From the NCBI RefSeq assembly GCF_030035675.1, contig NC_084499.1, positions 20,625,953-20,689,952 of the forward strand: 64,000 nucleotides of DNA, given 5' to 3'. Below are positions 1 to 11,384 of this stretch, piece after piece. The notes beneath the pieces are model-generated. The model had not been told where the DNA came from, searched no databases, and saw nothing but the letters and a program-made list of their open reading frames with translations. A program made the translations under genes and the position numbers. The stretch comes from Rhineura floridana (taxonomy: Eukaryota; Chordata; Lepidosauria; Squamata; Rhineuridae). How positions within the stretch are numbered: position 1 is the first letter of the stretch; the number at the start of each line of letters is the position of its first letter.

Positions 1-150
1 CCGGGTTCAATCCTCGTCATCTCCAGGCAGGGCTCAGAAAGACTCCCTGTCTGAAATCCCAGAGAGTCGGTGACAGTAGGCAATACTGAGCTACATGGAC
101 CCACAGCGTGCCTCCGTGTAAGCCACCTTCCTATATTCCTATTTAATCCA
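1..150 (+). repeat. MIR-like tRNA-derived SINE, 5' end cut by window
   Basis: It opens with a B-box-like GGTTCAATCC and continues with the body typical of this family (CTGTCTGAAATCCCAGAGAG, then an ACTGAGCTACATGGAC block) and the tail CCTATATTCCTATTTAATCC. The tRNA-like A box would lie before position 1. The same family recurs more than a dozen times in the window. Confidence 0.8.
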
Positions 151-199
151 GGCCTATACGCAGAACGATGAGGACTAGGAACTTACTTTATCAGAACAC

Positions 200-268
200 A
201 GGAACACAGGAAGCTGCCTTATACTGAGTCAGTCCATTGGTACATCTAGCTCCGTATTGCCGAGTAAT
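200..268 (-). repeat. MIR-like SINE fragment (3' part)
   Basis: The block GGAAGCTGCCTTATACTGAG followed by a TCCATTGGTACATCTAGCTC block is the reverse complement of the 3' half of the MIR-like SINE. It faces the copy at 1-150 tail to tail. Confidence 0.75.
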
Positions 269-1019
269 GGGCTGCTACCTTTGCAGGTTTGGGGACGCTC
301 GGGAGGGGGGAACGGGGGTGGGACGTACTGGGCAGGAAGAAAACGGAAGACCACCCCCTCTTCTGTTTTGGTTACTGTATCCTGGGCTGCATTTAATTTA
401 GTTACTTATTTTACAACTATAGATACATTGTTCTCCTTCTCTGATTTGTTTTTAATTGCACAGCTTTTTCGTTGCAACCCGCTGTTTATAGTGAAGGGCA
501 AGTAAAAACTCCTTTAAATAAACAAACAGAAATTTGCTTTTGTTTTAAAAAAATAAGTAAACAACAAAGATCCTTCAGATATTTTGCACCTGATATCAAA
601 ATGTGTGCTTTTCTTCCTTATGCTTGTCTGGAAATACACAGTGCCTTGCTCATCCTTGTAGCCTCTCAACACAAATAATTCCCCTTAGGGGAGGGTTCCT
701 TCTTTCTCTCTCTCTCTATAAGGCAAACTGCTATTGCCCTCCAAGAGACCCTGGGACTGGGTGTGCATGCATGCGTGCATGTGTGCACATGTGTGCAAAT
801 GTATCAATAAACCCCGAAAGAGAACTTTCTTTAAAAAAAAATAAGCAAGGAACACACCAACAAAAACATGTGGCTCGATCAGCCAGGGGTTCACCGAGCA
901 AGCGTCTTGATCTTTTCCTCTCTCTCCCCTGCCGACTCGTGACTCAACATCCCCTTCCAGGTTTTTCAAGCAAGATCCCCACATGTTACCCACCCCGTTC
1001 AGAACTGCAGAGTCATTAA

Positions 1020-1440
1020 AATGCTTCTTTTAAAACCATCCCTGGCAAGTTCAAAAGGAGAGTCAAGCGGAGGAGAGAACTGTGTCTGGGGGAGAGAGAT
1101 ATTACGGAGAGAGAAGGCTCTCTGCTCAGTTTACGAGCACTTTGAATTATAGCTCCCTGAAAGAGAAACTCCGAGAGTCTACGACTTGAAGAGTCACTCA
1201 GAAAACACAGTTAGCTTGATTTCCAGAACCTCATTGCCTGGAGAGCTTAATCTGTATTTATCTGTACACGTCTCATTACGTCGGGCTCTGGCAAATTAAA
1301 GAGCCCACAACACACCAACTTCTAAGTTATCGTTAACGACTTGGGCCTACGTTGCAATTTTACATAATTTGTGGAGAGGTTAATATGCTGAACCCTGGGG
1401 CTCAGAGTCTCTCTGTCACCGCAGCTAATGCTGGATTTTT
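1020..1440. promoter_or_regulatory. candidate intronic regulatory region (unique sequence)
   Basis: About 400 bases lack any of the repeat families seen elsewhere in the window and have moderate complexity. They contain homeobox- and bZIP-like cores such as CAAATTAAAG, GTTATCGTTAAC and TTACATAATT. The call is inference from repeat absence and motif texture only; no conservation could be tested here. Confidence 0.25.
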
Positions 1441-1729
1441 ATTTTTTTATGTTTTGCAAGGAATGGATGGAGAGAGAGCCCAAACTAGATCTTAAAACGG
1501 GGGGGGGAGCCATCTCTGAGAACATCTGCCATTCACATATAAAGCAGAGGTACCGGGGATCTTCGTTTCACATGAAAAGGGGGCACTCAACCCTCCTTCC
1601 TCCTGCACCTTCCCTCCCTGCACCTCAAGCCTTTTGGGGCGGCAGAGAGATCCCAAGATGTGCAATGAGGGCGATTCTTGGAGAGAGAACACACATGCCA
1701 CCAATACATGAGTGTTTATTTGCCTATTT

Positions 1730-1960
1730 GATTGAGCCCTTTTCATTTATAGCCCACCTTCCCACCAACAAACTCAGGACAGTGTACAATGGTTCTCCTC
1801 CCATTTCATCCTCACAACAACCTTGTGAGGTTAGGCTGAAAGAAATAGAAACTGGCCCATGGTTACCCAGTAAGCTTCATTCGCATCAGAGTGAGGATCT
1901 GAACGTGCATCTCTCTGCTTGAATTCTGACACTCTAACCGCTATGCCACACTGCCTCCCT
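1730..1960 (-). repeat. tRNA-derived SINE, minus orientation
   Basis: The right end reads CTCTAACCGCTATGCCACAC, the reverse complement of a tRNA-like A-box head. The left part has the CACAACAACCTTGTGAGG block of the reptile SINE whose other copies lie at 25620-25835 and 28555-28800. Divergence looks substantial, suggesting an old copy. Confidence 0.65.
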
Positions 1961-2748
1961 TTTCATCCAGAAAGCATTGGATGAAATGGTGCCCTCACAT
2001 CTAGCAGGAGAAAAGGGACGCCCTTGCTGCCTCCTAATGCTGTTCTGTCAAACCAAGAAAGTTTATTTCTTTCGTCATAACCTCACCAGCCTTTTTTTTG
2101 GGGGGGGGGGAGATCAGAAGACAAAAATAAACTTCTTTAAAACGATACCTAAACACATCATCCCTGCCACAGATGGAGCGCTTACTGTATAATTAAATGA
2201 CGATGCAATTCCAGGCCTTTCATACCAAACGCTCCAACACAGGAGAAGATTCCAAGGTCTAAAAGGCCACTCAAGCCTGTGCAGATTCGGAGCCTTTCTG
2301 CAAAGCAGGGCTGAATAGGTGAACAGGAATCTGTGCGCACGCATATGCAGACAAGCATGCATGGATACATACATGTGCTTGCCTCTAGCCTCCCAGCATC
2401 CAACTGAAAGACTCTCTTTTCCTGTCCCGAAAGCAATTTGCAATTGGGGAGTAAAACAAAAGGTAACGTTCATTGAGCCCTATTTGTGAAAAATGCACAT
2501 TCTTCCCAATTCATTTCCTGCTCGGCTGCCAGCGGCAGTAAAACAGTACTTAAAATGCAGGCCTGAATATATTTGTTCAACCAACAAGCAAGAGGCAAAA
2601 ATAATCCCCTGTCTGCGTCTTCCCAGTGTGCTTCTGTTTCACGAGCACACAGTTAATTAGGGCTGCCCATGATTCCAAGAGCAGAAACATATCAAAACTC
2701 AGGAAAGCAGAATTCTGTTTATCTTTATTGGCTTATGTCGGTTTACAG

Positions 2749-3067
2749 CCTACCTGTCTTTGGAGTCATAAGGGCTAGAAACTTGTTTTAACACACACAC
2801 ACACATATCCATGTAGCTTATTGTTGTCTGCACTGACTGGCAGCAGCTTTCCAGGGTTTCAGGCTGACAATAATAAGCTACATGGACCAAAGGTCTGACT
2901 CAGTAGAAGGCAGCTTGCTATGTTCCTGTGGGTCACCCAGTTCAGTCTTTTCCTTGGCATGGAATTTTCTGTATGGCTATGTTCTGCCCTTGGTAATGTG
3001 CATTTTTCTTTGTGTGTGTGTGTTTTAAAACAAGTTTCTAGCCCTTATGACTCCAAAGACAGGTAGG
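2749..3067. repeat. inverted duplication with 55 bp near-perfect arms around SINE pieces
   Basis: The left arm (2749-2804) begins CCTACCTGTCTTTGGAGTCA and runs into a CA repeat. The right arm (about 3011-3067) is its reverse complement, ending TGACTCCAAAGACAGGTAGG, with only a two-base length difference near the CA/TG tract. Inside the roughly 200-base loop two pieces of the MIR-like SINE, CATGTAGCTTATTGTTGTC and GACAATAATAAGCTACATG, are also inverted relative to each other. The high arm identity points to a recent event or to gene conversion. Confidence 0.85.
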
Positions 3068-3193
3068 TTTGAAAGCGTATGCGCAGTGCTTGGTGATATC
3101 TCCACTTGGGGTGCTCAGTAGGGTTTCTAGCAGTGTGTGTGTGTGGGGGGGGACAGAATCTCAGCATATCATGTTGCCTCCTCCCCTTTATGC

Positions 3194-3265
3194 TTTCTAA
3201 ACTGTCTTATATATGTGTGTGTATATATATATACACACACACACATATATAAGACAGTTTAGAAA
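3194..3265. repeat. AT/GT-rich long palindrome (72 bases)
   Basis: The sequence TTTCTAAACTGTCTTATATA runs into TG and TA dinucleotides and then mirrors itself through CA dinucleotides back to TATATAAGACAGTTTAGAAA. Both strands could form a hairpin with a non-simple-repeat base stem of about 18 pairs. It lies in VAV2 intron 2. Confidence 0.85.
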
Positions 3266-3979
3266 ACAACAAACAGAACTTCACTCAAGCTTGCTCTGGA
3301 TCCCTATAAGGATTCCGTTAATCACCTAATATATATATATAAACGTAATTGTGATTAACCAAACAGAGGTTTTTATTGTATTAACAAAAGGTCTCAGCTT
3401 CCGCCTTCATCAGCTGCCAACATACAAATGCTGTTACTAAGGTGGCAGTTATAGAGTTTTGAGGATGGAATGCTCAGAGGGGCTTCCTTTGCAGAAGCTA
3501 AATAGTAGTGGTCCTCCAGGTTCAGGCCATGTGGTGCCAATGAGTCCAGAGAGTAAATCCAAAAGTTCAATATATATATATACAAGTTAGCAGATGTTAA
3601 AACATGCAACCTACAAGTCAAAGCGGCAAGAGCATAAAAGCAAACAGCACTGAAGCTGCTGCTTAGATATAAAATGCGTATAAACCCAGGGACAGGAACC
3701 CAGAAGTTCAGATGTTATTCGCCTGGCCATCTCAGATGTTGACCTCCATCAGCTGCAACCTTCCCCCACCCACCCTTCACTGCTCAGTCCAGGCGGCGTC
3801 TCCCATTCAAGCACTGACCTCCCCCCGCCCTGCTCAGCTTCCGCAAAGGGGTGGCCTCGTGTGCCTTCCGCTCACCCCCCCCCCCAGATAGCATCCCTCT
3901 TATTCTTTAGCTGCCTCCTAACGTCATTTCTCGCTGTGACTTGCCTATGGAAAAAGGCGAAACGCCCGCACACTCTTAC

Positions 3980-4096
3980 CTTCCCGAAATCCCGCACGTC
4001 GAAGAGGTCGAAGGGGTCAAAGAGCTCGCTGTTCCGCAGGCCAAATTTGTCGTGACACACTTTGAGGAACGTCCGGATGTTCTTCAGGCAGAGAAA
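3980..4096 (-). CDS. VAV2: VAV2 coding exon 2 (calponin-homology domain, second part)
   Basis: This 39-codon exon encodes [16 protein letters not shown] followed by [17 protein letters not shown] and ends VRDFGK, as I recall for human VAV2 residues 69-107. VAV2 is a guanine-nucleotide exchange factor for Rho/Rac GTPases acting below receptor tyrosine kinases and antigen receptors. This exon forms the second half of the N-terminal calponin-homology domain, which takes part in autoinhibition. The acceptor (CAG after a T-rich tract) precedes position 4096, and the donor GTAAG starts at 3979. Both ends are in phase 0, so it joins directly to the exon at 30469-30672. The remaining exons (acidic region, DH-PH, zinc finger, SH3-SH2-SH3) should lie left of this window. 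Reading the frame past either splice site gives only intron sequence. Confidence 0.96.
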
Positions 4097-4199
4097 CTGG
4101 AGCCAAGAAAAAAGAAAGAATTCAAGTGTCATTTTGTTGCGGAAGATTCACGCAGGAAAATGCAAGAAATTGGACGTATTTGAGCAATCGACATCTCCT

Positions 4200-4540
4200 C
4201 CACAGCTATCCCATAATTATTAACCCCTATTGAGGATGGGGACCTATGGTTGTATCCAAGAAAGTTCGACTCAGAGGAGAGCCATTGCTAAGTTCATCAC
4301 ATCCATTATTGAGACCATTATTCTGTGTCCTGCACTCTGGGATGATCAAGAAGAGATCCTGGCTCTCCTCTGTGTGGCAACCTTTCAAGGCCTTGAAGAG
4401 GGCTGTCCTATCTCCCCTCAGTCTTCTCTTCTCAAGGCTAAACATGCCCAGTTCTTTCAGTCTCTCCTCACGGGGCTTTGTTTCCAGTCCCCTGAGGATC
4501 TCATATGCTACAAAGAGTGATATAAAAACATGGAATCCAA
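4200..4540 (-). repeat. CR1-like LINE fragment (reverse-transcriptase C-terminal region)
   Basis: Read on the minus strand it encodes MFSLEKRRLRGDRTALFK and then LKGCHTEE, the hallmark FSLEKRRLRGD segment near the end of CR1-type reverse transcriptases. It is a 5'-truncated, inactive fragment within VAV2 intron 1. Confidence 0.8.
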
Positions 4541-5084
4541 AGTATTAACTGGGCTGATATAATGACCACCCAAAGACTCTTTCTTTAACAGTCATTTATT
4601 CATTCAAAAGCATGTATAAACTGCTTAATGTTTCAAAAATCTCCAAGCAGTGTACAGTCTAAAACCCCCTGTATATATCATCAAAACAAACACCTAAAAG
4701 CAAGGACACCTAAAAGGAAATCAGACAGAAACCCAGAGCATTCAAACATGTTAAAGACCAGGTCCAATCTTACGAGTCAGATAGCCTTCCCAAGACCTTT
4801 GAAGCAACTGATGGTTGCTGTGTCACATTATGACAGAGGAAAGGGCGTTCCCCAGTAAGAAATGCCCATTGCTGGCCCAATGATGTTCTGGAAGGTGCTG
4901 CATTGCTTCCATTCTGCTACAGTTCGGCTTCTGCTAAAACCCACTTTGTTCATCCCTCTATCCACAACAGCTGATGCTAATTCATGATGTAATGCATTTC
5001 AATGAAGGGAAACATCAAAAACAACTCAGGCAATAACAACATTATTTACATGACTAAGAAAAACAACACAAACGTCACCCAGCA

Positions 5085-5168
5085 AGCTTTATGCCCGAAC
5101 GGGGATTTGAACTCTGGTCTCCCAGGTCCTAGTCTGCTGCTCTAACCACTACACCACATGGGCTCTCC
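5085..5168 (-). repeat. tRNA-derived SINE head fragment
   Basis: GAACTCTGGTCTCCCAGGTC followed by a CTGCTCTAACCACTACACCA block is the reverse complement of a tRNA-like promoter with A and B boxes. The family has fuller copies at 25620-25835 and 28555-28800. It is not a true tRNA gene because no acceptor stem closes. Confidence 0.7.
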
Positions 5169-5521
5169 TTATGAGTTTTCCTGAGTCTTCTACAGGCAGC
5201 CTGTTTCCACCCCACAAGTGCAGTTGTATGGAGGGCAGAGAATGACGGCTGGTTTGCTTTGCCAGGTAGAGTTTCCTTCCCAGCTCTCTGCACTTTAGCA
5301 TCAGAGCTTGTCTCAAATTCCCGCCACATAGTTACTCGAGATCCTTTTAAACCTCCCATTTTCAAAATTAATGCCTTAGCCTGTAACCATGACACAGAGC
5401 TTTGAGGCTCAGGCTGGCTCCTTTTCACAGCCCTGGATGTGAGCTGATGTGCCGACTCACTCTGCTACCATTTACACAGCTAGCAAAGTACAGGCTCCCC
5501 GCCCCCCAGGATACAGAAGCC

Positions 5522-5522
5522 T

Positions 5523-5550
<28 letters not shown>
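5522..5550. repeat. (CA)n microsatellite
   Basis: About 14 uninterrupted CA units follow CTA. Similar CA or TG runs occur near 20405-20443 and 30043-30060. Confidence 0.95.
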
Positions 5551-5553
<3 letters not shown>

Positions 5554-5599
5554 TATCCCCATACTGGCTTCTGAGACTTTAGCTGGCATTTCCATACGC

Positions 5600-5740
5600 C
5601 AAAGCTTTCAGTGGCTGTACATGGATGCTTATTGTTTTATTTCATTTTCGTTTTGTTCTATGTATGATATTTTGGCTTTTAATTACATTGTAAGTCACTT
5701 GGAGACCTTCAGGTAGCAAACAACTAATAAATCTAAATCT
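5600..5740 (+). repeat. LINE 3' tail fragment
   Basis: The T-rich 3' UTR ends in TGTAAGTCACTTGGAGACCT and a TAATAAATCTAAATCTAAA tail, the usual end of the L2-like LINEs in this window. No coding part is present. Confidence 0.6.
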
Positions 5741-5954
5741 AAACAATAACAATCTCTTCCAAGCATGTATTTGCCACCACAAGGACTAGAAATTCGCTAG
5801 CTTTTAAATATATACATACGGTAAATGTTTATTATTTGAATGAAAACCAAGCATCTCATGAAACTGAGTTGTGCGCCCAGAACCACCTCCTGTTGATTTT
5901 CTGTGCTCTGATCTAGAATCACACAGTTCCTACATTTTTTTGTAAATCAGTTTA

Positions 5955-6072
5955 GATCAGGGCTGGGAACCTTTGGTCCTCCAGATGTTAATGCACTACA
6001 ACTCCCATCAGCCCCAGCAAGCAGGGCCAATTGCCAGGGATGATTATGGGAGTTGTAGTTCAGCAGCTCTCC
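5955..6072. repeat. short palindromic DNA element, family B
   Basis: GGGAACCTTTGGTCCTCCAG leads to ACAACTCCCATCAGCCCCAG, and the second half returns as GGGAGTTGTAGTT. The element is its own rough inverted repeat, as in non-autonomous hAT-like elements of reptiles. Related copies lie at 18555-18705, 34045-34290 and 61080-61150. Confidence 0.7.
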
Positions 6073-8204
6073 ACTAGGATGCACACCTTAATGTTGTGAG
6101 GGGGTTTGAGAATTTCAAAGAAACGGAGAGCAACACTGTCAGGAGTCTAGACCAAGAGGCTACACTCCTAGCAGGGGCACCCAAGCTACAGAGGCAGCAG
6201 CTCACAAAAAAACAGCACAGAGCAAGCAGCGGCTTCCAAGCAGGACTTAATGGCTCCTTGTCACTATGCATCTTGAGCTGAGGCAGCTGGCATGTTGCCC
6301 GTTCACCCAGATCCATCAGGCGCTGCGGACAGGCAGAGTCTTGTATCCGGCAGAAAAGTTGACTGCCCAAAGACTCCATCAATTACAGATCTGGAGAGAC
6401 CTTGTTAGAAAAGGCAGCAGCCCAGAAATTGTTACAGCACCCATTAAAACACACATACACCACTACAACAACTCTCACACAGATACGCTGGGTGCATGCG
6501 GAGCATGATAAATTTATTGTAGTTCCTCGGCAGATGCGCTGATGCAGCAATTGTTGTCGGTAGCTGGAGGGTCTGAAAAGCCACCCCCCAGCATATCAGC
6601 GTTGAGTGCACGGTTTCGCTTTAAAACTGGGGTCCCCAAAGTGGCACCTGTGGACACCAGAAGACCCTTAGGCACCCTGCCTGTCCCGATTTAAAAAGAA
6701 ATCAGGAGAGGGTGGTTGATGGGTTGGGAGGGTGTCTAATTTTAGGTAGCTATTACCTTCTCTTTTTTTGTCTGTCTTATCTGTTTGGGGTGGGGGGAGA
6801 TGTAGGCGTTTCACCTCTTTTGGGTTTGCAGCATCACCAGTTTGAAATCAATGGACTAATTGAATATCAGAAAAGCCCCCACTGGCTCAGGCCAAAGGGG
6901 GGCCATCTAGTCCACCCTCCTGTTTCTCACAATGGCCACAGCCAGATGCCCCAAAGGGCATTAGTTTATCTAGCTTAGTAGTGCCTACACTGGCTGGAGT
7001 CTTTGCTTGCAACTTTTCAATGTCCAGAACCCCTCTTAGGCTGTCAGGCTATATTTGCAGGTGGGAGGGGAACATTCTCCTCTACCTGGTGAGGGAGGAA
7101 AGAGCTGGTTTTACTGGGTGCCAGCAAAGCGGAAGGTGGGGGCATTGTTTTGAGCAACAGTGCTCGCAGCAGTGAACGACACAATAAATGAGCACCCTGC
7201 AAGCTGGGTGTCTGGGCAAAAAACACTGTTTTGTCGGCTCTGTTATCCCAAGTGCTTTCAACGGGGGTGTCTCAGGTCTTCCAAGAGAAATGTAATTCAG
7301 CAGCAAATAAGACTGGAGGAAAATGTCACCGCAGGGGAACGTTGTGATTGATGAGTCAGGATTTCACAAAAGTGGTGGCTTCAGAACAAAAGTTGGGGGG
7401 CTTTTAGAAAAGGGAGGAGTGCTCAGGGGATTGCAACGGGCAGATGCTTCATGGGGGGTGGGGAACACCTTGCACTAGTTACATCAAATTGCATTATGAC
7501 CAGGCGTTAAGAAACATGCCAAATGGCCTGGCTCCAGTGCTCAGATACGGGCTCCGGAGACAGCACAGCTTTTTGCCATTCAAGATAAAAGCTGGTGACG
7601 GATGCAGAGAGTAACTCTCTTTAGTGCTTTCCGATGGTGATGAACGGCCAGCCGCTTATCTCGCTGCAGGCACAAGCCCGAGGACTTGCTGAGCCAAAGG
7701 AAATCTCTCTGGTGGGAGCCCACGCGGGTCTGCTTTGCTGCAAAAAAAATTGAAAGGGGGAGGGGGACAACATCTGTCACAATGGGGCAGGGGAGAAGGA
7801 AGGGGAGAAGGAGCTGGGAGGAGGAGGGCGGGATGGGAAGTGCCATGTTATGGGGATACCTGCCGTGTGGCTTAATGCATCATGCTCAGTGCAAAAAGAG
7901 AGGGGGGAGGGCAGGCTTCGCACTGCCAACCCTTCCTCTGTGGGGGCCATCGCTCTGTTTGGGAAATTGTATGCATCTTTAAAACAATGGCTCGCCATCT
8001 GCAGCTTTCAAAAGAGCTCATTTCGAGGACATGCATCCTTAAATCTGCTCGCTGGTTAAATAGCAGCTGATCCAAAAGCAGGGTGGTGGTGGTGACTGTT
8101 GTTTCAAACCCAGAGATGGACCGAATGCAAACCTCCAAACCTCTCCATCTGCCCCTGGGATTCTCCCAAGGCCACACACCCCTCACCAGCCCTGCCCTGA
8201 ACCC

Positions 8205-8385
8205 TCGTTGAGTGTTTTGGCCTGGGTGGGATGCGCCCTTGAACTCTGATCAGGGCTCTCGCTTGCCTGCATGGAGGGTGGAGAGAGGGGTGCGCAAGTG
8301 TGTGCAGAAACTAGACTACTGGACAATGGGGAAAGCTCACAGTCGTTGCTCCGCTCACTTTTGCCTCTAGCTAGTAGCCATTGAC
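8205..8385 (+). repeat. unclassified dispersed repeat, family D (fragment)
   Basis: GCGCCCTTGAACTCTGATCA, then CTTGCCTGCATGGAGGGTGG, then GTTGCTCCGCTCACTTTTGC matches the front part of the larger copy at 57512-58120 and partial copies at 18240-18490 and 33140-33430. Confidence 0.6.
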
Positions 8386-8939
8386 GGCCTTATCTTCCTT
8401 CCATGAATTTGTCTAATCTGCTGTCAAAGCCATCCTACCCAACATCCATAATTTAGGGCAACCGTCCCCCAACATGCTGCCTCTGCTGACTGGGACAGAT
8501 GGGAACTGTAGTTCAAACCACATGGAGGGCGCCCGGTTTGGGAAAGCTAGTTGGAGTCATGGAAATCCAAAACCCTGCTCTGCCTAAGCCAACACACGTG
8601 CATTTCCAATCTGATTCCATCTCCTTGCCAGAGAGGGCCTCAAGAAAACAAATCTTCTCCTTCGTCTCGAAAGAAGGCAAAAACAAAGAAGGTTTTTGCC
8701 ATGTCACTGTTTCCACTGGCCCAACCCAGATTTCTATCATCGCCATCATCAGCCTTGGTACGTTTAAGCCAGCTGAATGCTTCACTGACAACCGCCGTCA
8801 AAGCGGAGGGGTTGGGAACAAGAGGTGCAATGAAGGTCACACAAGGGAGTCACAAGTTGCTGGTGCTGCAGGAGAGGTGCCAAAATGGCATTGGCGGCTG
8901 ACAGGTGTGACCCTGGATTGAAACCACTTTGTAGGTATT

Positions 8940-9570
8940 TGCAGTACTGTGTGCAGTTTTGGTCACCTCATCTCAAAAAGGACACGGTACAGTTGGAAAA
9001 GGTTCAGAAAAAGGGCAAACAGAAAGATCAAGGGGATTTAGCGACTCCCCTGTGAGATTGCAAAATTTAGGGCTTTTTTAGTTTAGAGAAAAGGCGAGTC
9101 AGAGGTGACATGATGGAGGTGTGTAAAATAATGCACGGCATGGAAAAAGTGGACAGAGAAGTTTTTCTCCCTCTCTCATAACACTAGGACTCATGGGCAT
9201 TCAATGAAGCTGAATGGTGGAAGAGTCAGGACAGACGGAAGGAAGTGTTTCTTCCCACGGTGCATCGTTAAACACTGGGATTCGCTCCCACCGGAGGCCG
9301 TGAGGGCCACCAACTTGGATGACTTTAAAAGAGGATTAGACATATACACAGAGGAAAAGGCTATCAGTGGCTACTAGCCATGATGGCTGTGGGCTGCCAC
9401 CATAGTCAGAGACGCTGTGCTTCTGAAAACTAGTGGCCAAAGGCCACAGGGGCAGGGAGTGCGCTTGCACTCAGGTCTTGCTTGCGGGCTTCCTATAATG
9501 GGCACCTGGTTGCCTGCTGTGGGAACAGGATGCTGGGCAAGTTGGGCCTTTTCGCCTGATCCACCAGGCG
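8940..9570 (+). repeat. CR1-like LINE 3' end (C-terminal coding part plus 3' UTR)
   Basis: This is the longest LINE piece here. Translated discontinuously it shows QYCVQFW, then SLEKR, then SMKLNGGR and DDFKRGLDIYTE, the C-terminus of a CR1-like reverse transcriptase. The 3' UTR follows with ATCAGTGGCTACTAGCCATG and a GGATGCTGGGCAAGTTGG block. It is decayed, with in-frame stops, and truncated at its 5' end, as is normal for LINE insertions. Pieces of the same 3' UTR recur at 15260-15660, 26480-26780, 32190-32400 and 54470-54960. Confidence 0.8.
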
Positions 9571-9584
9571 CTTCTGATGTTCTT

Positions 9585-9780
9585 ATAGGGTCACAGGGAG
9601 CTGCCTTACTCCGAGGCTGACCACTGGACCATCTAGCTGAGTATTGCTGACACTGACTGGCAGGGATTCAGGCATCTTTTCCCAGGCTGACCTGGAGATG
9701 CCATTGAGGACTGAACCCAGGATTTCCTGCATACAAAGCTGATGCTCTGACCCTGAGCTGTGTCCTCTTGCCCTAGGAGT
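9585..9780 (-). repeat. MIR-like SINE, minus orientation
   Basis: It runs from GGGAGCTGCCTTACTCCGAG through the GACACTGACTGGCAGGGATT block to a degenerate tRNA-like head near 9765. It directly follows the LINE 3' end at 8940-9570. Confidence 0.75.
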
Positions 9781-10560
9781 AAAGAAAGGTTCTAGTCCTC
9801 ATGGGTCTGCAGCCACTGAGCGATGGCAACTGCCTTTTCATTGAGCCAAATCTGGCTTTCACTTTGACTGATTCAGTGGTGCCGCTTGGAACCTTGCACA
9901 CAAAGCTGACTGCTGTCAGTTTTGTATCCCACAAGCCACAAAACTGGCTCAGAAGAAAGAAAAAGAATGTCCCTCAAAGGGCATCACAGGCCAATTTCAG
10001 AACATGTTGACCATGGCAAAGAAATGAGGAGACCCTACTGTGAAAGCACAAATGGGCACGATAATTCAGTTATTTTTGACATTTTCATACATCCGTCTAA
10101 GTGATAACAGACTTGGGAAAAGACGTGGTCTCCTCTTATTAACTGTACAAAGGGGTAGAGTTCCTCCCCTTGAAATTGTTCTGTTCCAGCTGGATATTAA
10201 GGAAAAGCTGCTGAATTTGCATTTCTCCTATTCCCTCCTAACCTCTTCTCCTTTTGTGTTGTGTCTTCTAGATTGTGACCTTGAAGGCGCCAGCATTGGT
10301 CACTGATGCTTGTAAACTGATTTGGGAGCCCTTTTTAGACTGAAGAGTGAGATCAAAATGCTTCCAACAATTATGTTATTTGCATTTACAAGTATATCAA
10401 CGGCCCTATACCTGGCATTCCTCAGGAATTCAGAGAAACACACTAAAAAATCAGTGCAGTTTTGGAATCAGTGGTTAAAGCCAGTGCAATTCTGAAAGGC
10501 TCAGCCTTGATTCAAACTGGTGTCCAACTGTATCGCAACCTGCACAAAAACTTGCTCCTT

Positions 10561-10680
10561 GAGAGCCGGTGTGCGGTAGTGAGTGGTGGGAGTGTCAGAC
10601 TAGGACCTTGGGAGGCCTAAGTTCAAACCCCAAGAGCCATGAAGCTCACTGGGTGAGATTGGGCCTTCGCTTTGCTCGGG
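10561..10680 (+). repeat. tRNA-derived SINE, 5' half
   Basis: GAGCCGGTGTGCGGTAGTGA, GTCAGACTAGGACCTTGGGA and GCCATGAAGCTCACTGGGTG are the tRNA-like head and body of the second SINE family. The 3' tail is missing. Confidence 0.7.
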
Positions 10681-10789
10681 TGAAATTGATACATCTGTAT
10701 GTTTCCTTTCCATTAAAGAGATTTCTTGCTTTCTCCCAGGGCTGGGGAAGGAAGGGTCCAATACGATTCAAGGGAGGGGAGGGGAATGG

Positions 10790-10931
10790 GAGGAGTGTTG
10801 AAGCCACTCCCACCATCTATGAGTGGATGTAGGAATCTATCCCTATTCTTTCCCCATTATTTCTACTGCCGGTACCAAAGCTTCTGTGAATGCCCAGGAA
10901 TGCATCCACTTTGTTAAATGAGGTATTACTG
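10790..10931 (-). mobile_element. half copy of a Tigger-like inverted-repeat DNA element
   Basis: Read on the minus strand it starts CAGTAATACCTCATTTAACA and continues through GGAATGCATTC-like, TGGTACC-like and GGAGTGGCTTCAA-like blocks. It aligns with the left 140 bases of the 630 bp element at 45728-46357. The outer end is followed by TA, the target choice of Tc1/mariner/pogo transposons. The other half is absent. Confidence 0.65.
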
Positions 10932-11384
10932 TACCTAAAGTGGACATGCCACAGAGCACCTGAATGAAGCCACGGCTGAGCAACCCCAGCACCACATCAA
11001 CTGGATCTTGCCCAAGACAGTGATGCACACAACAAAAGGATTGTGCCCCTGATAGGGTTGCCCTGCACTGCATGAAAAAGAGGGTCGTTTCTGAACTGCA
11101 TTATCCAAAGTAATAGACTTTCTTCACACAACACCTGTAGTTGTGTCCACTGTCAGACACCCTCAGAGTGGACCCACTGATATTAATGCACATGATTAAC
11201 TTAGGTCCAATAATTCCAATTATCAAACTTAGTTGGATTCAACCCATAATTAGGTTATGGAAGACACTGCCGCCAGATATGGTGCTGCCCATTGGCTTAG
11301 ATTGGGGTAACCAACATGGTGCCTTCCAGATGTCGTCGGACTACAACTCCCAGCAGGTAAGTGGGGCAGCCCAATGGAACCATG

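Larger units (their letters stand above)
1..3979 (-). other. VAV2: VAV2 intron 2 (partial)
   Basis: This is the sequence downstream of VAV2 exon 2 on the minus strand, cut by the window edge. It contains SINE copies at both ends of the first 270 bases, a tRNA-SINE near 1730-1960, an inverted duplication (2749-3067), an AT-rich palindrome (3194-3265) and, between about 1020 and 1440, non-repetitive sequence. No VAV2 exon 3 was found, so it lies left of the window. Confidence 0.8.
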
